Shown here piece after piece: positions 1 through 6,981 of a DNA stretch of 11,342 nucleotides. The notes beneath the pieces were generated by a model that was not told the origin of the DNA, ran no database searches, and saw nothing but the letters and a program-made list of their open reading frames with translations. Source of the stretch: Streptosporangiaceae bacterium. Lineage in GTDB: Bacteria > Actinomycetota > Actinomycetes > Streptosporangiales > Streptosporangiaceae. Positions within the stretch are counted from its first letter, which is position 1. The number at the start of each line of letters is the position of its first letter. The DNA lies in assembly GCA_030043395.1 (NCBI GenBank), contig JASHXW010000024.1, positions 1 through 11,342 on the forward strand, written 5' to 3'. Position numbers and translations under genes: made by a program.

Positions 1-898
1 CCCGGTTGTGCGACGCGGCCGCCTCAGCTTGCAAGGTGACCCGCTGAGCGTCCGCCTTGGCGAGGATCTGGACCTTCTCGGCCTCGGCTTCGGCTGGCTT
101 GATGACCTCGCTCACGAGCTGGCGCTCGCGCAGCTCTGCCTGCCGCTTGGCCAGATCAGCTTGCGCCGCCAGCACTTCCATCTGCGCCTGCGCCTCCGCC
201 AGCGGACCAGCCTGGCCGGCCTGCGCCTGGGCCCGGTCGATCTCGGCCTTGTACTGCGCCTGGACGACCGCGGTCTGCCGCGCGTACTCGGCCTGCGCGC
301 GCTGCGACTGCTGCTGCGCCTCCGCCGCCGCCTGCTGCGCTTGCGCCTGGGCAATCTGCGCCTGCCGCTGTATCGCGGCGTTGTGCGGGGCCGCCATCGC
401 GTCGATGTAGCCGCTGTTCATGTCGTCGATCGACTGGATCTGGAGCGAGTCGACGGCCAGGCCGATCTTGGCCATCTCCTCCTTCGAGCCGTCGAGCACC
501 TCGGTCGCGAGCTTCTGCCGCTCGGTCACGATTTCCTCGACCGTCATCGATCCGATGATCGAGCGCAGGTGCCCGGCGAAGATCCGGCCGGTCAGGGTGG
601 ACATCTGGTCCTGGTCGGAGAGGAATCGCTGGCCGGCGTTGACGATGCTCTCCTGGTCGCCGCCGACCTTGAAGGCGATGACGGCCCGGACGTTGAGCGC
701 AATGCCCTGCTTCGTGACGCAGGTTTCAGAGACCTCCGCCTCGCACATTGCAAGCGTGAGGTAATTCGCGCGCCGCGTGAAGGGCAGCACGAATGCGCCG
801 TGACCGGTCACCACCTTGAACGGCGCTCCGTTCATTCCGTACCTGCCGCCAGAGATCAGCATTGCCTGGTCGGGCCTCGGGACACGATAACCGAGCAT
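1..898 (-). CDS. Flotillin / SPFH-domain protein (C-terminus beyond window)
   Basis: Flotillins are membrane-associated scaffold proteins that oligomerise into functional membrane microdomains. The 299 visible codons show an N-terminal SPFH/band-7 region (about residues 1-165; opening MLGYRVPRPDQAMLISGG, later GRIFAGHLRSIIGSMTVEEI and KIGLAVDSLQIQSI). A long Ala/Gln/Glu-rich coiled coil follows from about residue 170, with repeated QAQ, AEAQ and EAEAEK patterns, as in flotillins rather than stomatins. There is no N-terminal transmembrane helix or signal peptide, so attachment is probably peripheral or by a hairpin. The ATG at 898-896 is preceded by AGGAG (909-905) with a 6-base spacer, and it marks the conserved family start. 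The reading frame is open to the window edge, so the C-terminus is missing. The NfeD-like gene lies 67 bases upstream on the same strand, a classic pairing. The family call is firm; the client proteins are unknown. Confidence 0.93.
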   Translation of the reverse strand, partial: MLGYRVPRPDQAMLISGGRYGMNGAPFKVVTGHGAFVLPFTRRANYLTLAMCEAEVSETCVTKQGIALNVRAVIAFKVGGDQESIVNAGQRFLSDQDQMSTLTGRIFAGHLRSIIGSMTVEEIVTERQKLATEVLDGSKEEMAKIGLAVDSLQIQSIDDMNSGYIDAMAAPHNAAIQRQAQIAQAQAQQAAAEAQQQSQRAQAEYARQTAVVQAQYKAEIDRAQAQAGQAGPLAEAQAQMEVLAAQADLAKRQAELRERQLVSEVIKPAEAEAEKVQILAKADAQRVTLQAEAAASHNR

Positions 899-917
899 CT
901 TTATCTCCTGATAAAGA
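898..917 (-). promoter_or_regulatory. Perfect hairpin displaying the flotillin Shine-Dalgarno in its loop
   Basis: On the mRNA strand the flotillin leader reads UCUUUAUC-AGGA-GAUAAAGA: a perfect 8-bp inverted repeat (898-905 with 910-917) around a 4-base loop (906-909). The loop is the Shine-Dalgarno core AGGA, and the last stem base is the A of the ATG. A structure at this place could modulate ribosome access, for example with temperature or by a bound protein. The stem is mostly A-U and may be only marginally stable. The repeat is seen directly; any regulatory role is inference. Confidence 0.45.
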
Positions 918-965
918 GAGATTTTGCCAATGTAACGGGCGAATGGGCCAACCACGCTTGCACAG

Positions 966-1205
966 TCATGGCAGCGCCGCAAGGGGGTCGAGCGGGTCGG
1001 TCCACGGGCTGACGTCCACAGTCCGGTTGCCGCGCTCCTCTATCACCAGGACCGTGGTGCCCTTGGGCAGTGGCTCGGGTGACCAGGCAATGAAGGACTC
1101 GGTCCCGCCGCGGATCTTGACCAGGACCTCGCCGGGCCCAGCTGATCCGCGCGTGGCGATGACGATCTTGCCGACGCAGCCGATGGCCGGGGTGTCCGCA
1201 ACCAC
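966..1205 (-). CDS. Short NfeD-like OB-fold protein
   Basis: This is a small (about 79 aa) soluble protein resembling the C-terminal OB-fold domain of NfeD proteins, which typically accompany SPFH/flotillin genes. Visible beta-barrel-like segments include GCVGKIVIATRGSAGPGEV, VLVKIRGGTESFIAW and PLPKGTTVLVIEERGNRTVDV. The transmembrane helices and protease domain of long NfeD proteins are absent, so only the OB module is present. I prefer the GTG start at 1205 because a strong AAGGAG (1221-1216) sits 10 bases upstream and the protein then opens just before the OB fold. In-frame alternatives are ATG at 1229 (weak AGGTG upstream) and GTG at 1301 (no ribosome site, would add a weakly hydrophobic N-terminus). 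The gene ends 67 bases before the flotillin and is probably co-transcribed with it. The role is inferred from family and context: a partner that assists flotillin assembly or function. Confidence 0.75.
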   Translation of the reverse strand: MVADTPAIGCVGKIVIATRGSAGPGEVLVKIRGGTESFIAWSPEPLPKGTTVLVIEERGNRTVDVSPWTDPLDPLAALP

Positions 1206-1568
1206 TGCCGAACCACTCCTTCGCCGCATCACACCTGAGTTCTCAGCGTAGCGCCGCCGGGAGGCCACCGAGATCAGCGCAAGCGCGCCGGAATACACCA
1301 CCGGTCACAGGCGTTACTGAGTTCGTCGGTGTGATTGTGTCCCCCGGGCCTAATCCACTGCCTTCGCGGACTACCGTCCGGCTGGAGCCGCGTTGAGCCT
1401 TCTGCCGAGAGGCGACCTCACACCGACCTAGGCACGCCCTCGCGAGCAGCAGCTTCCGGGGGCGCTGTCATGTCCGCAGCCCCTTCGGGAGCTCGCCGTG
1501 CTGGCCGGATGCCCCCGAAGGCAGGGGCCGCGGCGTGGCCCCGGGGCCATGCGGGATGATGCTGGCCT
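1206..1568. other. Non-coding spacer between divergent nfeD-like and yqhA-like genes
   Basis: I find no convincing gene in these 363 bases. The open frames present are short, G/C-driven and low in complexity, and resemble no protein I recognise. The spacer must hold the promoters of the leftward NfeD-flotillin unit and the rightward YqhA-family gene, but I see no clear -35/-10 pair for either. Its right half is rich in inverted repeats. CCTTCGGG (1483-1490) is repeated inverted as CCCGAAGG about 20 bases on. GGGGCC (1524-1529) can pair with GGCCCC (1537-1542). A 14-base perfect palindrome sits at 1536-1549. If a longer start of the NfeD-like gene is used, the left boundary shifts to 1230 or 1302. 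Confidence 0.6.
1536..1549. repeat. 14-bp perfect palindrome upstream of yqhA-family gene
   Basis: TGGCCCCGGGGCCA is a perfect palindrome ending 19 bases before the start codon of the YqhA-family gene. Its left half also pairs with an upstream GGGGCC at 1524-1529 across a 7-base loop, giving a possible mRNA stem. It could be a dimeric repressor site or a leader hairpin, or simply the result of very high local G+C. The symmetry is seen directly; function is unproven. Confidence 0.4.
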
Positions 1569-2222
1569 ATGGCCGATCCTGACAGCCCGCCCGGTCTTGC
1601 ACCGCCTGCCGCGACAAGCGAGCGTTCGATCCCGGCGATCCAGGTGCGGTTCGAGCGAATGCTCGCACGAGCCCGCCTGATGATCCTGATTCCGGTTATC
1701 TTCCTGCTCATCGACTCAGCGGGCTCCTTTATCTACGGTTGCGTCGTATTCGTCCATACCGTGATCGAGCTGTTCCAGGAGCATTTCAAGATCACCACTG
1801 CAACCGGGCGCTTCCTGGTGGTCATGGACACGTACCTGGTCGGCGCCACACTGCTGATCGCCGCGTTCGGCTTCTATTTCTTGTTCATCGGCCACGACAC
1901 CTCGCCGAACACGATGTACCTGCCGAGCTGGCTGAGAATGCACGATCTGGAAGACCTCAAGGCCCGCATCGTCTCGATGCTCATCCTGGTGGCCGCGATC
2001 ACCTTCCTTGACGTCATCATCGAGACGCACGACGAGGAGGGCGCCTTCTGGCTCGGCCTAGGCATCGCGGTCATCATCGCCGCGCTGACGGCGTACCTGC
2101 GGTTCGGCAGGCAAGCACACCAAGGCTCCGGGACCGCCACCGCGACGACCACAGACCGCCACCAGAAACTCCCGGCGAGGAATACGTCAGCTGAGCCCGA
2201 TGATCCCCTGGATCACCAGTAG
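1569..2222 (+). CDS. YqhA/UPF0114-family integral membrane protein
   Basis: This 217-residue inner-membrane protein of unknown biochemical role belongs to the YqhA (UPF0114) family. Four hydrophobic helices are visible: about 37-63, 87-108, 134-151 and 159-177. The family-diagnostic core is present: an acidic MDTYLVGATLL segment leading into helix 2, then LPSWLRMHDLEDLKARIVSM before helix 3, matching the YqhA pattern of an L-W-x-x-D-x-x-x-L-K linker. It carries an N-terminal extension of about 30 residues and a polar C-terminal tail (about 180-217) longer than in E. coli YqhA. The ATG at 1569 has only a weak ribosome site. An internal ATG at 1659 would remove the unusual N-terminal extension but also lacks one. 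The last 36 bases overlap the 3' end of the convergent GAP-family gene. The family call is good; no function is claimed. Confidence 0.85.
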   Translation: MADPDSPPGLAPPAATSERSIPAIQVRFERMLARARLMILIPVIFLLIDSAGSFIYGCVVFVHTVIELFQEHFKITTATGRFLVVMDTYLVGATLLIAAFGFYFLFIGHDTSPNTMYLPSWLRMHDLEDLKARIVSMLILVAAITFLDVIIETHDEEGAFWLGLGIAVIIAALTAYLRFGRQAHQGSGTATATTTDRHQKLPARNTSAEPDDPLDHQ

Positions 2223-2846
2223 GACGCCGATCAGCCCGATCGCCGTGACCAGGATCTGCTTGCCGTGCTCGCCCATCCACGCCTCAATCGCCCTGATCCC
2301 GCGTACCGTGCCTTCCGGCGAGATCAGGTACGCGACCAGCGGGATCCACGCGAAGGCCACCGTGATGACGACGATCATCGCCATGGCGCCTATCGTCGAG
2401 ATCTCGCTGGCCTTGGCAGTCGCGACGACCTGGACGGCAGCGATGAAGCTGACCGACGGCCCGAAGATGACGAGTCCGACCACGAACGCCACGCGAGCCC
2501 TCGGCGCTGACGACATCCGCTGGATCAGGTTCGGCTTCTTCGGCTTCGCCGGATCGGGCGGCTTGGGCTTGCGGCGCGCGATGACGACGGCGGCGATGAG
2601 CGCGACGATGCCAAGTGCCAGCCGGAGCCCGTATCTGGCGTGGTGCTGACTGTGATGGCTCAGGCCCGCGTCCCTGATCGCGATAAGGGCAACGACGCCG
2701 ATGACAGCCACGATCACGAATCCGCCGATAACGTAGACCGCCGTCATCCGTCCGGGCCGTTCGGAAGCCAGGTAGAGCGCAGCGACCAGCATCGCTTGCG
2801 GCGAGATCGCCGCCAGCACCGCCAGGCCCGCGGCCTGCTCAAACAT
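2187..2846 (-). CDS. GAP-family (Sap-like, LysE-superfamily-type) membrane protein
   Basis: This 219-residue polytopic membrane protein resembles the actinobacterial GAP (peptidoglycolipid-addressing protein) family, which includes mycobacterial Sap proteins linked to lipid transport or cell-surface placement. Six hydrophobic segments are visible: about 5-25, 36-57, 72-90, 116-141, 152-175 and 197-217. Family-like features are the SPQAML motif in helix 1, a Pro/Lys-rich cytoplasmic loop (91-107, with PKPPDPAKPKKP) and FGPSVSFIAA opening the second half. The two three-helix halves recall LysE-type exporters. The ATG at 2846 lies 14 bases after the gluconokinase stop, with no strong ribosome site, so translational coupling is likely. 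Its 3' end overlaps the convergent YqhA-family gene by 36 bases. As the last gene of the sugar operon it may move a related metabolite or lipid, but the substrate cannot be read from sequence. Confidence 0.75.
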   Translation of the reverse strand: MFEQAAGLAVLAAISPQAMLVAALYLASERPGRMTAVYVIGGFVIVAVIGVVALIAIRDAGLSHHSQHHARYGLRLALGIVALIAAVVIARRKPKPPDPAKPKKPNLIQRMSSAPRARVAFVVGLVIFGPSVSFIAAVQVVATAKASEISTIGAMAMIVVITVAFAWIPLVAYLISPEGTVRGIRAIEAWMGEHGKQILVTAIGLIGVLLVIQGIIGLS

Positions 2847-2860
2847 GCTGCCCGCCGACT

Positions 2861-3394
2861 TCAGCCACAGTGCCCGCCTGCTTGCGCGGTCCCATCGGGC
2901 AGCTGGAGCAGCCGGATGACCTCGTCAGCGGTTGCCTCCGCCGTGCCGAGCACGGGCACGGCGATGACCGACGGCTCGTCAGCCGCGGGCGGCTCGAGGT
3001 CGGCGAACTGGCTGCCGAGCAGGCGCGGATCGAAGAAGTGACCGTGCCTGGCTGCCTGCTGCTGCACCGCGACCTCGCGGTCGATCATCAGCATGGCGAT
3101 CCTGGCCTCCGGGCGTCCGTGCAGCAGTGCCTCGCGATAGCTGCGCTTCAGCGCCGAGCAGGCGATGATGGCCGACTCGGCCGCGCTGATCCGCTCGTCC
3201 ATCCAGGCCCCAATCCGCGAAAGCCAGGGCTGCCTGTCCTGGTCGGTCAGCGGTATGCCGCTGGACATCTTGGCGATATTGGACGCGGGATGCAGCAGGT
3301 CAGCGTCGGTATAAGGCCAGCCAAGCCGCCCGCTGAGCAGGGCCGCCACGGTGGTCTTGCCGCACCCTGAGACGCCGGCCACGATGACGATCAC
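2861..3394 (-). CDS. gntK: Gluconokinase (EC 2.7.1.12)
   Basis: This 177-residue cytoplasmic kinase phosphorylates D-gluconate with ATP to 6-phosphogluconate, the entry to the oxidative pentose phosphate or Entner-Doudoroff route. It is the short P-loop GntK type, not the FGGY type. The P-loop GVSGCGKT is at residues 7-14. The substrate-side block DADLLHPASNIAKMSSGIPL covers about 30-49, followed by DQDRQPWL. CSALKRSYREALL is at about 79-91, and HFFDPRLLGSQFADLEPP is at about 119-136. All are family hallmarks and the length is normal. The start is GTG at 3394 with AGGGTG 6 bases upstream, and the protein begins directly at the P-loop strand as expected. It lies 44 bases after the GH15 gene and 14 before the GAP gene. 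Its presence is the best evidence that this operon handles gluconate. No gluconate permease is visible, so gluconate may arise inside the cell. Confidence 0.95.
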   Translation of the reverse strand: MIVIVAGVSGCGKTTVAALLSGRLGWPYTDADLLHPASNIAKMSSGIPLTDQDRQPWLSRIGAWMDERISAAESAIIACSALKRSYREALLHGRPEARIAMLMIDREVAVQQQAARHGHFFDPRLLGSQFADLEPPAADEPSVIAVPVLGTAEATADEVIRLLQLPDGTAQAGGHCG

Positions 3395-3438
3395 GGCGGC
3401 ACCCTAGCCGTAGTACCTGTCGTGCGCCATCGCGCGGA

Positions 3439-5304
3439 TTACCGCGCGCCGACTAGGACCGACTCGACCACGCCCGCGCCGTGATCGAGCTGGTAGTCCA
3501 GGTTGATGGCGGCGCCGATCAGCGACAAGTGGCTGAACGCCTGCGGGAAGTTGCCGAGCTGCTCGCCGGTCTGCCCTATTTCCTCGGAGTACAGGCCGAG
3601 GTGATTGGCGTAGGTGTGCATCTTCTCGAAGATCAGTTCCGCCTCCTCCAGCCTGCCTGCCCTGGCCAGCGCGTCGACATACCAGAACGTGCACAGCGAG
3701 AAGGTTCCCTCGCTGCCGCGCAGGCCGTCCGGCGTCATTGCCGGGTTGTACCGGTAGACCAGGCTGTCGGAGACCAGCGTGGAGTCCATGGCGGCCAGGG
3801 TTGACACCCACATGGGGTCACGCGGGGCGACGAACCCGAGCAACGGCATCATCAGCAGCGACGAGTCCAGCACGTCGGTGTCGTAGTGCTGGGTGAATGC
3901 CTTGACCGACGGCTTCCACGCCCGTTCCATGATCTGGTTGTAGATCCGGTCGCGCTCGAGTACCCAGCGTGCGATGTTCGCCGGCTTGCCCGCGTGCTCG
4001 GCGAGCCTGATCGCGCGGTCCAGCGCGATCCAGCACTGGAACCGGCCGTACGTGAAGTCCTTGCGACCGCCTCTGGTCTCCCAGATTCCCTCCTCGGGCT
4101 GATCCCAGTGCTCAGCTACCCAGTCGACCATGTCAGCGAGCGCGAGCCAGCCGCGGTGCGGAACCGCATATCCGATGTGCTGGGCACCAAGGAACATGGC
4201 GTTCATCGCTTCGCCGTAGATGTCGAGCTGGAGCTGATCGGCGGCGCCGTTGCCGATCCTGACCGGCTTGGCGCCGCGCCATCCCTCGAAGTGCTTGAGC
4301 ACCTGCTCGTCGAGGTCCGACGACCCGTCTACCCGGTACATGATCTTCAGTGGCCCCGACTTGCCGCCGACTCGCTGGTCGACCCGTTGCCTGAGCCAGA
4401 CCGCGAACTTTGCTGCCTCTTCCAGGTAGCCCAGGCCAAGCAGGGCGTAGATCGAGAAGGACCCGTCCCTGATCCAGGTGTAGCGGTAGTCCCAGTTCCG
4501 CTCGCCGCCGGGACTTTCCGGCAGCCCCGTGGTGACCGCTGCCACCGGAGCGCCCGTCGGATCGTAGGTAAGCAGCTTGAGCGTCATCGCGGAGCGGGAG
4601 ACCATCTCGCGCCAGCGCCCGGTGTAAGTGCTCTTCTTCAGCCAGTCGCGCCAGAACCTCGTCGTGTCGTCGAGCAGGCGCTCCAGCTCCGCTGTCGCCA
4701 CCCGCTTCGGCGGGCCGCCCATCGACTCGATGATGACGCCAGCGGACTCGCCCTCACGCAAGATCCAGGACGCCCGCACGCCGTTGCCTGCCTTCTGCAG
4801 GGCGGCCCCGTTCTTCGCACCGCCGCCAGCCGACATGTGCACGGTGAGCCGCATCTGGTCTGAGCGCAGGACAGCGCCATTGGCAGACAGTTCGGCCTTG
4901 TGCTTGGCGCGACCGTAATCGAACCTGGGCTGCAGGTCCATGGCGAAGCTCATGGTGCCCCGGGCAACTCGCAGCATCCGGACCACCCGGTGCCGGTCGG
5001 TCGGCCTGCTGCCGGCTAGAACCGGCATGAAGTCGAGTAGCTCACCGACGCCGTCGGCGGTCATGAACCTGGTCACCAGGATGGCCGTTTCTGGCAGGTA
5101 AAGCTGCCTGGTCACGTAGTTGGACTGCTGCGGGGCGATCTGGCAGAAGCCGCCCTTGTCCGCGTCGAGCAAGGACGCGAAAACACTCGGCGAGTCGAAC
5201 CTCGGGCAGCAGAACCAGTCGATGATCCCGGTGTCGGTCACTAGCGCCGCGGTCTGCAGATCCCCGATAAGGCCGTGATCTGCGATGTTCGGATAACGCT
5301 CCAC
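3439..5304 (-). CDS. Glycoside hydrolase family 15 protein, copy A (trehalase/glucoamylase-like)
   Basis: This is a 621-residue GH15 enzyme of the trehalase/glucoamylase-like actinobacterial branch; the family hydrolyses alpha-glucosidic bonds with inversion. The N-terminal beta-sandwich opens with [20 protein letters not shown] and contains [16 protein letters not shown]. An (alpha/alpha)6 barrel follows from about residue 225. Barrel motifs are [16 protein letters not shown] (267-282), [32 protein letters not shown] (404-423) with probable general acid E409, and [20 protein letters not shown] (531-550) with probable general base E532. There is no signal peptide, so it should be cytoplasmic; trehalose or a maltodextrin is the likely type of substrate. 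The GTG start at 5304 has GGAGGGG 7 bases upstream. It is closely similar to copy B, perhaps two-thirds identical by eye, with the main differences at about 150-190 and 370-385. Exact substrate is unknown. Confidence 0.9.
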   Translation of the reverse strand: MERYPNIADHGLIGDLQTAALVTDTGIIDWFCCPRFDSPSVFASLLDADKGGFCQIAPQQSNYVTRQLYLPETAILVTRFMTADGVGELLDFMPVLAGSRPTDRHRVVRMLRVARGTMSFAMDLQPRFDYGRAKHKAELSANGAVLRSDQMRLTVHMSAGGGAKNGAALQKAGNGVRASWILREGESAGVIIESMGGPPKRVATAELERLLDDTTRFWRDWLKKSTYTGRWREMVSRSAMTLKLLTYDPTGAPVAAVTTGLPESPGGERNWDYRYTWIRDGSFSIYALLGLGYLEEAAKFAVWLRQRVDQRVGGKSGPLKIMYRVDGSSDLDEQVLKHFEGWRGAKPVRIGNGAADQLQLDIYGEAMNAMFLGAQHIGYAVPHRGWLALADMVDWVAEHWDQPEEGIWETRGGRKDFTYGRFQCWIALDRAIRLAEHAGKPANIARWVLERDRIYNQIMERAWKPSVKAFTQHYDTDVLDSSLLMMPLLGFVAPRDPMWVSTLAAMDSTLVSDSLVYRYNPAMTPDGLRGSEGTFSLCTFWYVDALARAGRLEEAELIFEKMHTYANHLGLYSEEIGQTGEQLGNFPQAFSHLSLIGAAINLDYQLDHGAGVVESVLVGAR

Positions 5305-5361
5305 GCCCAGTCCCCTCCGGTCGTTGCGCGATGCCCCCTGTCGTGCCGATCCCTGCTGTCG

Positions 5362-6918
5362 TCAGCGCAGCCGCTCGGCGATGTGGTCGCCCACCCGGAT
5401 CGCGTTGGCCATCACCGTCAGCGCGGGATTCACCGCGCCGATGCTCGGGAAGATGCTGGTGTCCGCGACGTAGAGGTTGTCCAGCTCGTGCGCCTTGCAG
5501 TTGACGTCAGCCACCGAGGTGGCGGGATCGGAGCCGAACCGGCACGTACCCGCCTGGTGCGCCACGCCAGCGATCGGGATGTTCATGTCCAAGTAAAAGT
5601 TCTTGGACAGTACGTGATGCGCCGACATCCCGATCGAGTTCAGCATCTCCTTGAACTTCCCGTACAGCGCGTCAGCCTCCGCGCTGCAGGTGAAGCTGTA
5701 GGTCAGGTGGATGCGGCCATCGCGATCCACGGTCACCCTGTTGCCGGGCTTGGCCAGGTCCTCGGTGGTCAGCCAGAAGTCGACCGAGTGCCTTGCTACC
5801 TCGTCCAGGGCCCAGCGCGGGGCGAGCTTGGTGAGCTTAGGCTCCTCACCCTTCATCGCTCCCGCGTTCGACTTGCCGAGCATCTGGATGTTGCCAAGCG
5901 GACCGAGCTCGGTGGTGTCGTCGGCGAGGTAGAAGTCGTTGACGCCGAGCGTCTTCTGGAAGACCGTGCCGTTCGGCTCCTTGTCCAGCGCGGCGATCGC
6001 CTTGCTGTTGTGGAACATGTAGTTGCGCCCGACCTGATCCGAGCCATTGGCCAGCCCAGCCGGATGCCGATCGGAGGCCGACATCAGCAGGATCCTGGCA
6101 GTATTAGCGGCCCCGGCGGCCAGGACCACGATGTCCGCGCTGTAGGACTCCGTCTCGCCGCCGCGCTGCGTCACGACCTCGCTCACGGCAGCGCCCGTGG
6201 AATCCGTACGCAGCGCCGTGACCTCAGTGTCCAGCAGCAAGGTCACGTTAGGCAGGCCGATAAGCGGGCGAACCGCGATCACCTCGGCGTCGGATTTGGC
6301 ATGAACAAGGCACGGATAGCCATCGCACCAGGCGCACCGGATGCACGTGCTGGCCGGGCGGCGCTCCTCGTCCAGCATGATCCCGCACGGGGCGTGGAAC
6401 GGGTGGTAGCCGGCGCTGGCCAGGTCGTCCGAGATCTGCTGGACGCGCGGCTCGTGCGAGACAGCGGGCCACGGGTACTGCCGGGACGCCTGCCCCTCGG
6501 TCGGGTCCTCACCGTGATCGCCGTGCACCTGGTACAGCCACTCGGCCCTGGTGTAGAACGGCTCGAGGTCGTCGTAGCTGAGTGGCCACGGCTGCGAGCT
6601 GCCGTCCGAGTACTTGATCTCGCCGAAGTCGGCGGGCCGCAGCCGGTATAGCGCCGCGCCGTACATCTTGGTTGCGCCACCGACGTAGTAGTGCACCTGC
6701 GGCTGGAACGCCTTTCCGGCCTTGTCGTACCAGGTGTCGGGGGAGATGTACTTGCCGTCGACGAATACGGCACCCGGATCCCAGTTACCCATCTCCCGGG
6801 GCAGGAAATTGCCGCGCTCGATCAGCAGGATCTTCTTGCCAGTCGGTGCCAGGGTATGCGCGAGGGTTCCGCCGCCGGCGCCGCTTCCGACGACGATGAC
6901 GTCGTAGTGGTCAGTCAT
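5362..6918 (-). CDS. GMC-family FAD oxidoreductase with four-Cys cluster
   Basis: This 518-residue flavoprotein is of the glucose-methanol-choline family, which oxidises sugars or alcohols. The FAD Rossmann motif GSGAGGG (11-17) leads to E34 in LLIERG, which should bind the FAD ribose. GGATKMYGA (80-88) matches the GMC flavin loop. The C-terminal domain contains GVAHQAGTCRFG with H454 and GAVNPALT with N497, the His/Asn pair expected at the active site. Unusually, C192, C195, C198 and C203 form a CxxCxxCxxxxC cluster, in roughly the region where bacterial FAD-glucose dehydrogenases carry Fe-S cysteines. There is no signal or Tat sequence and no small-subunit or cytochrome gene beside it. The ATG at 6918 is preceded by GAGG (5-base spacer); an upstream in-frame start at 6951 would add 11 residues lacking family features. 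Between two GH15 genes and upstream of gntK, oxidation of glucose to gluconolactone is the natural guess, but other sugars or alcohols are possible. Confidence 0.9.
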   Translation of the reverse strand: MTDHYDVIVVGSGAGGGTLAHTLAPTGKKILLIERGNFLPREMGNWDPGAVFVDGKYISPDTWYDKAGKAFQPQVHYYVGGATKMYGAALYRLRPADFGEIKYSDGSSQPWPLSYDDLEPFYTRAEWLYQVHGDHGEDPTEGQASRQYPWPAVSHEPRVQQISDDLASAGYHPFHAPCGIMLDEERRPASTCIRCAWCDGYPCLVHAKSDAEVIAVRPLIGLPNVTLLLDTEVTALRTDSTGAAVSEVVTQRGGETESYSADIVVLAAGAANTARILLMSASDRHPAGLANGSDQVGRNYMFHNSKAIAALDKEPNGTVFQKTLGVNDFYLADDTTELGPLGNIQMLGKSNAGAMKGEEPKLTKLAPRWALDEVARHSVDFWLTTEDLAKPGNRVTVDRDGRIHLTYSFTCSAEADALYGKFKEMLNSIGMSAHHVLSKNFYLDMNIPIAGVAHQAGTCRFGSDPATSVADVNCKAHELDNLYVADTSIFPSIGAVNPALTVMANAIRVGDHIAERLR

Positions 6919-6981
6919 GCAGACCTCACTTCCCCCGCCGACGCGGCGCACGCATCACCCAGCCCGCGCCTCCGGCGGCCT

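Noticed and set aside
8..1012. Long plus-strand open frame opposite the flotillin gene
   Set aside because: Its protein is Leu/Arg-rich and low in complexity, with no recognisable family. The opposite strand encodes a clear flotillin across the same bases.
1335..1711. Short open frames on both strands in the spacer before the YqhA-family gene
   Set aside because: They are rich in Gly, Arg, Ala and Pro, have no ribosome sites or family resemblance, and overlap palindromic DNA.
3886..4863. Long plus-strand open frame opposite GH15 copy A
   Set aside because: It is an antisense frame kept open by G/C bias at third codon positions. A similar one occurs opposite copy B (7429-8487), as expected when the coding strands are homologous.
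5275..6651. 458-codon plus-strand frame opposite the GMC gene
   Set aside because: No domain is recognisable and the minus-strand GMC motifs are complete and intact, so this is a G/C-driven shadow.
6945..6962. CGCATCACCC shared between the GMC upstream region and the region upstream of GH15 copy B (near 8922)
   Set aside because: A 10-base match in this base composition is weak, and the two copies sit at different distances from their genes.
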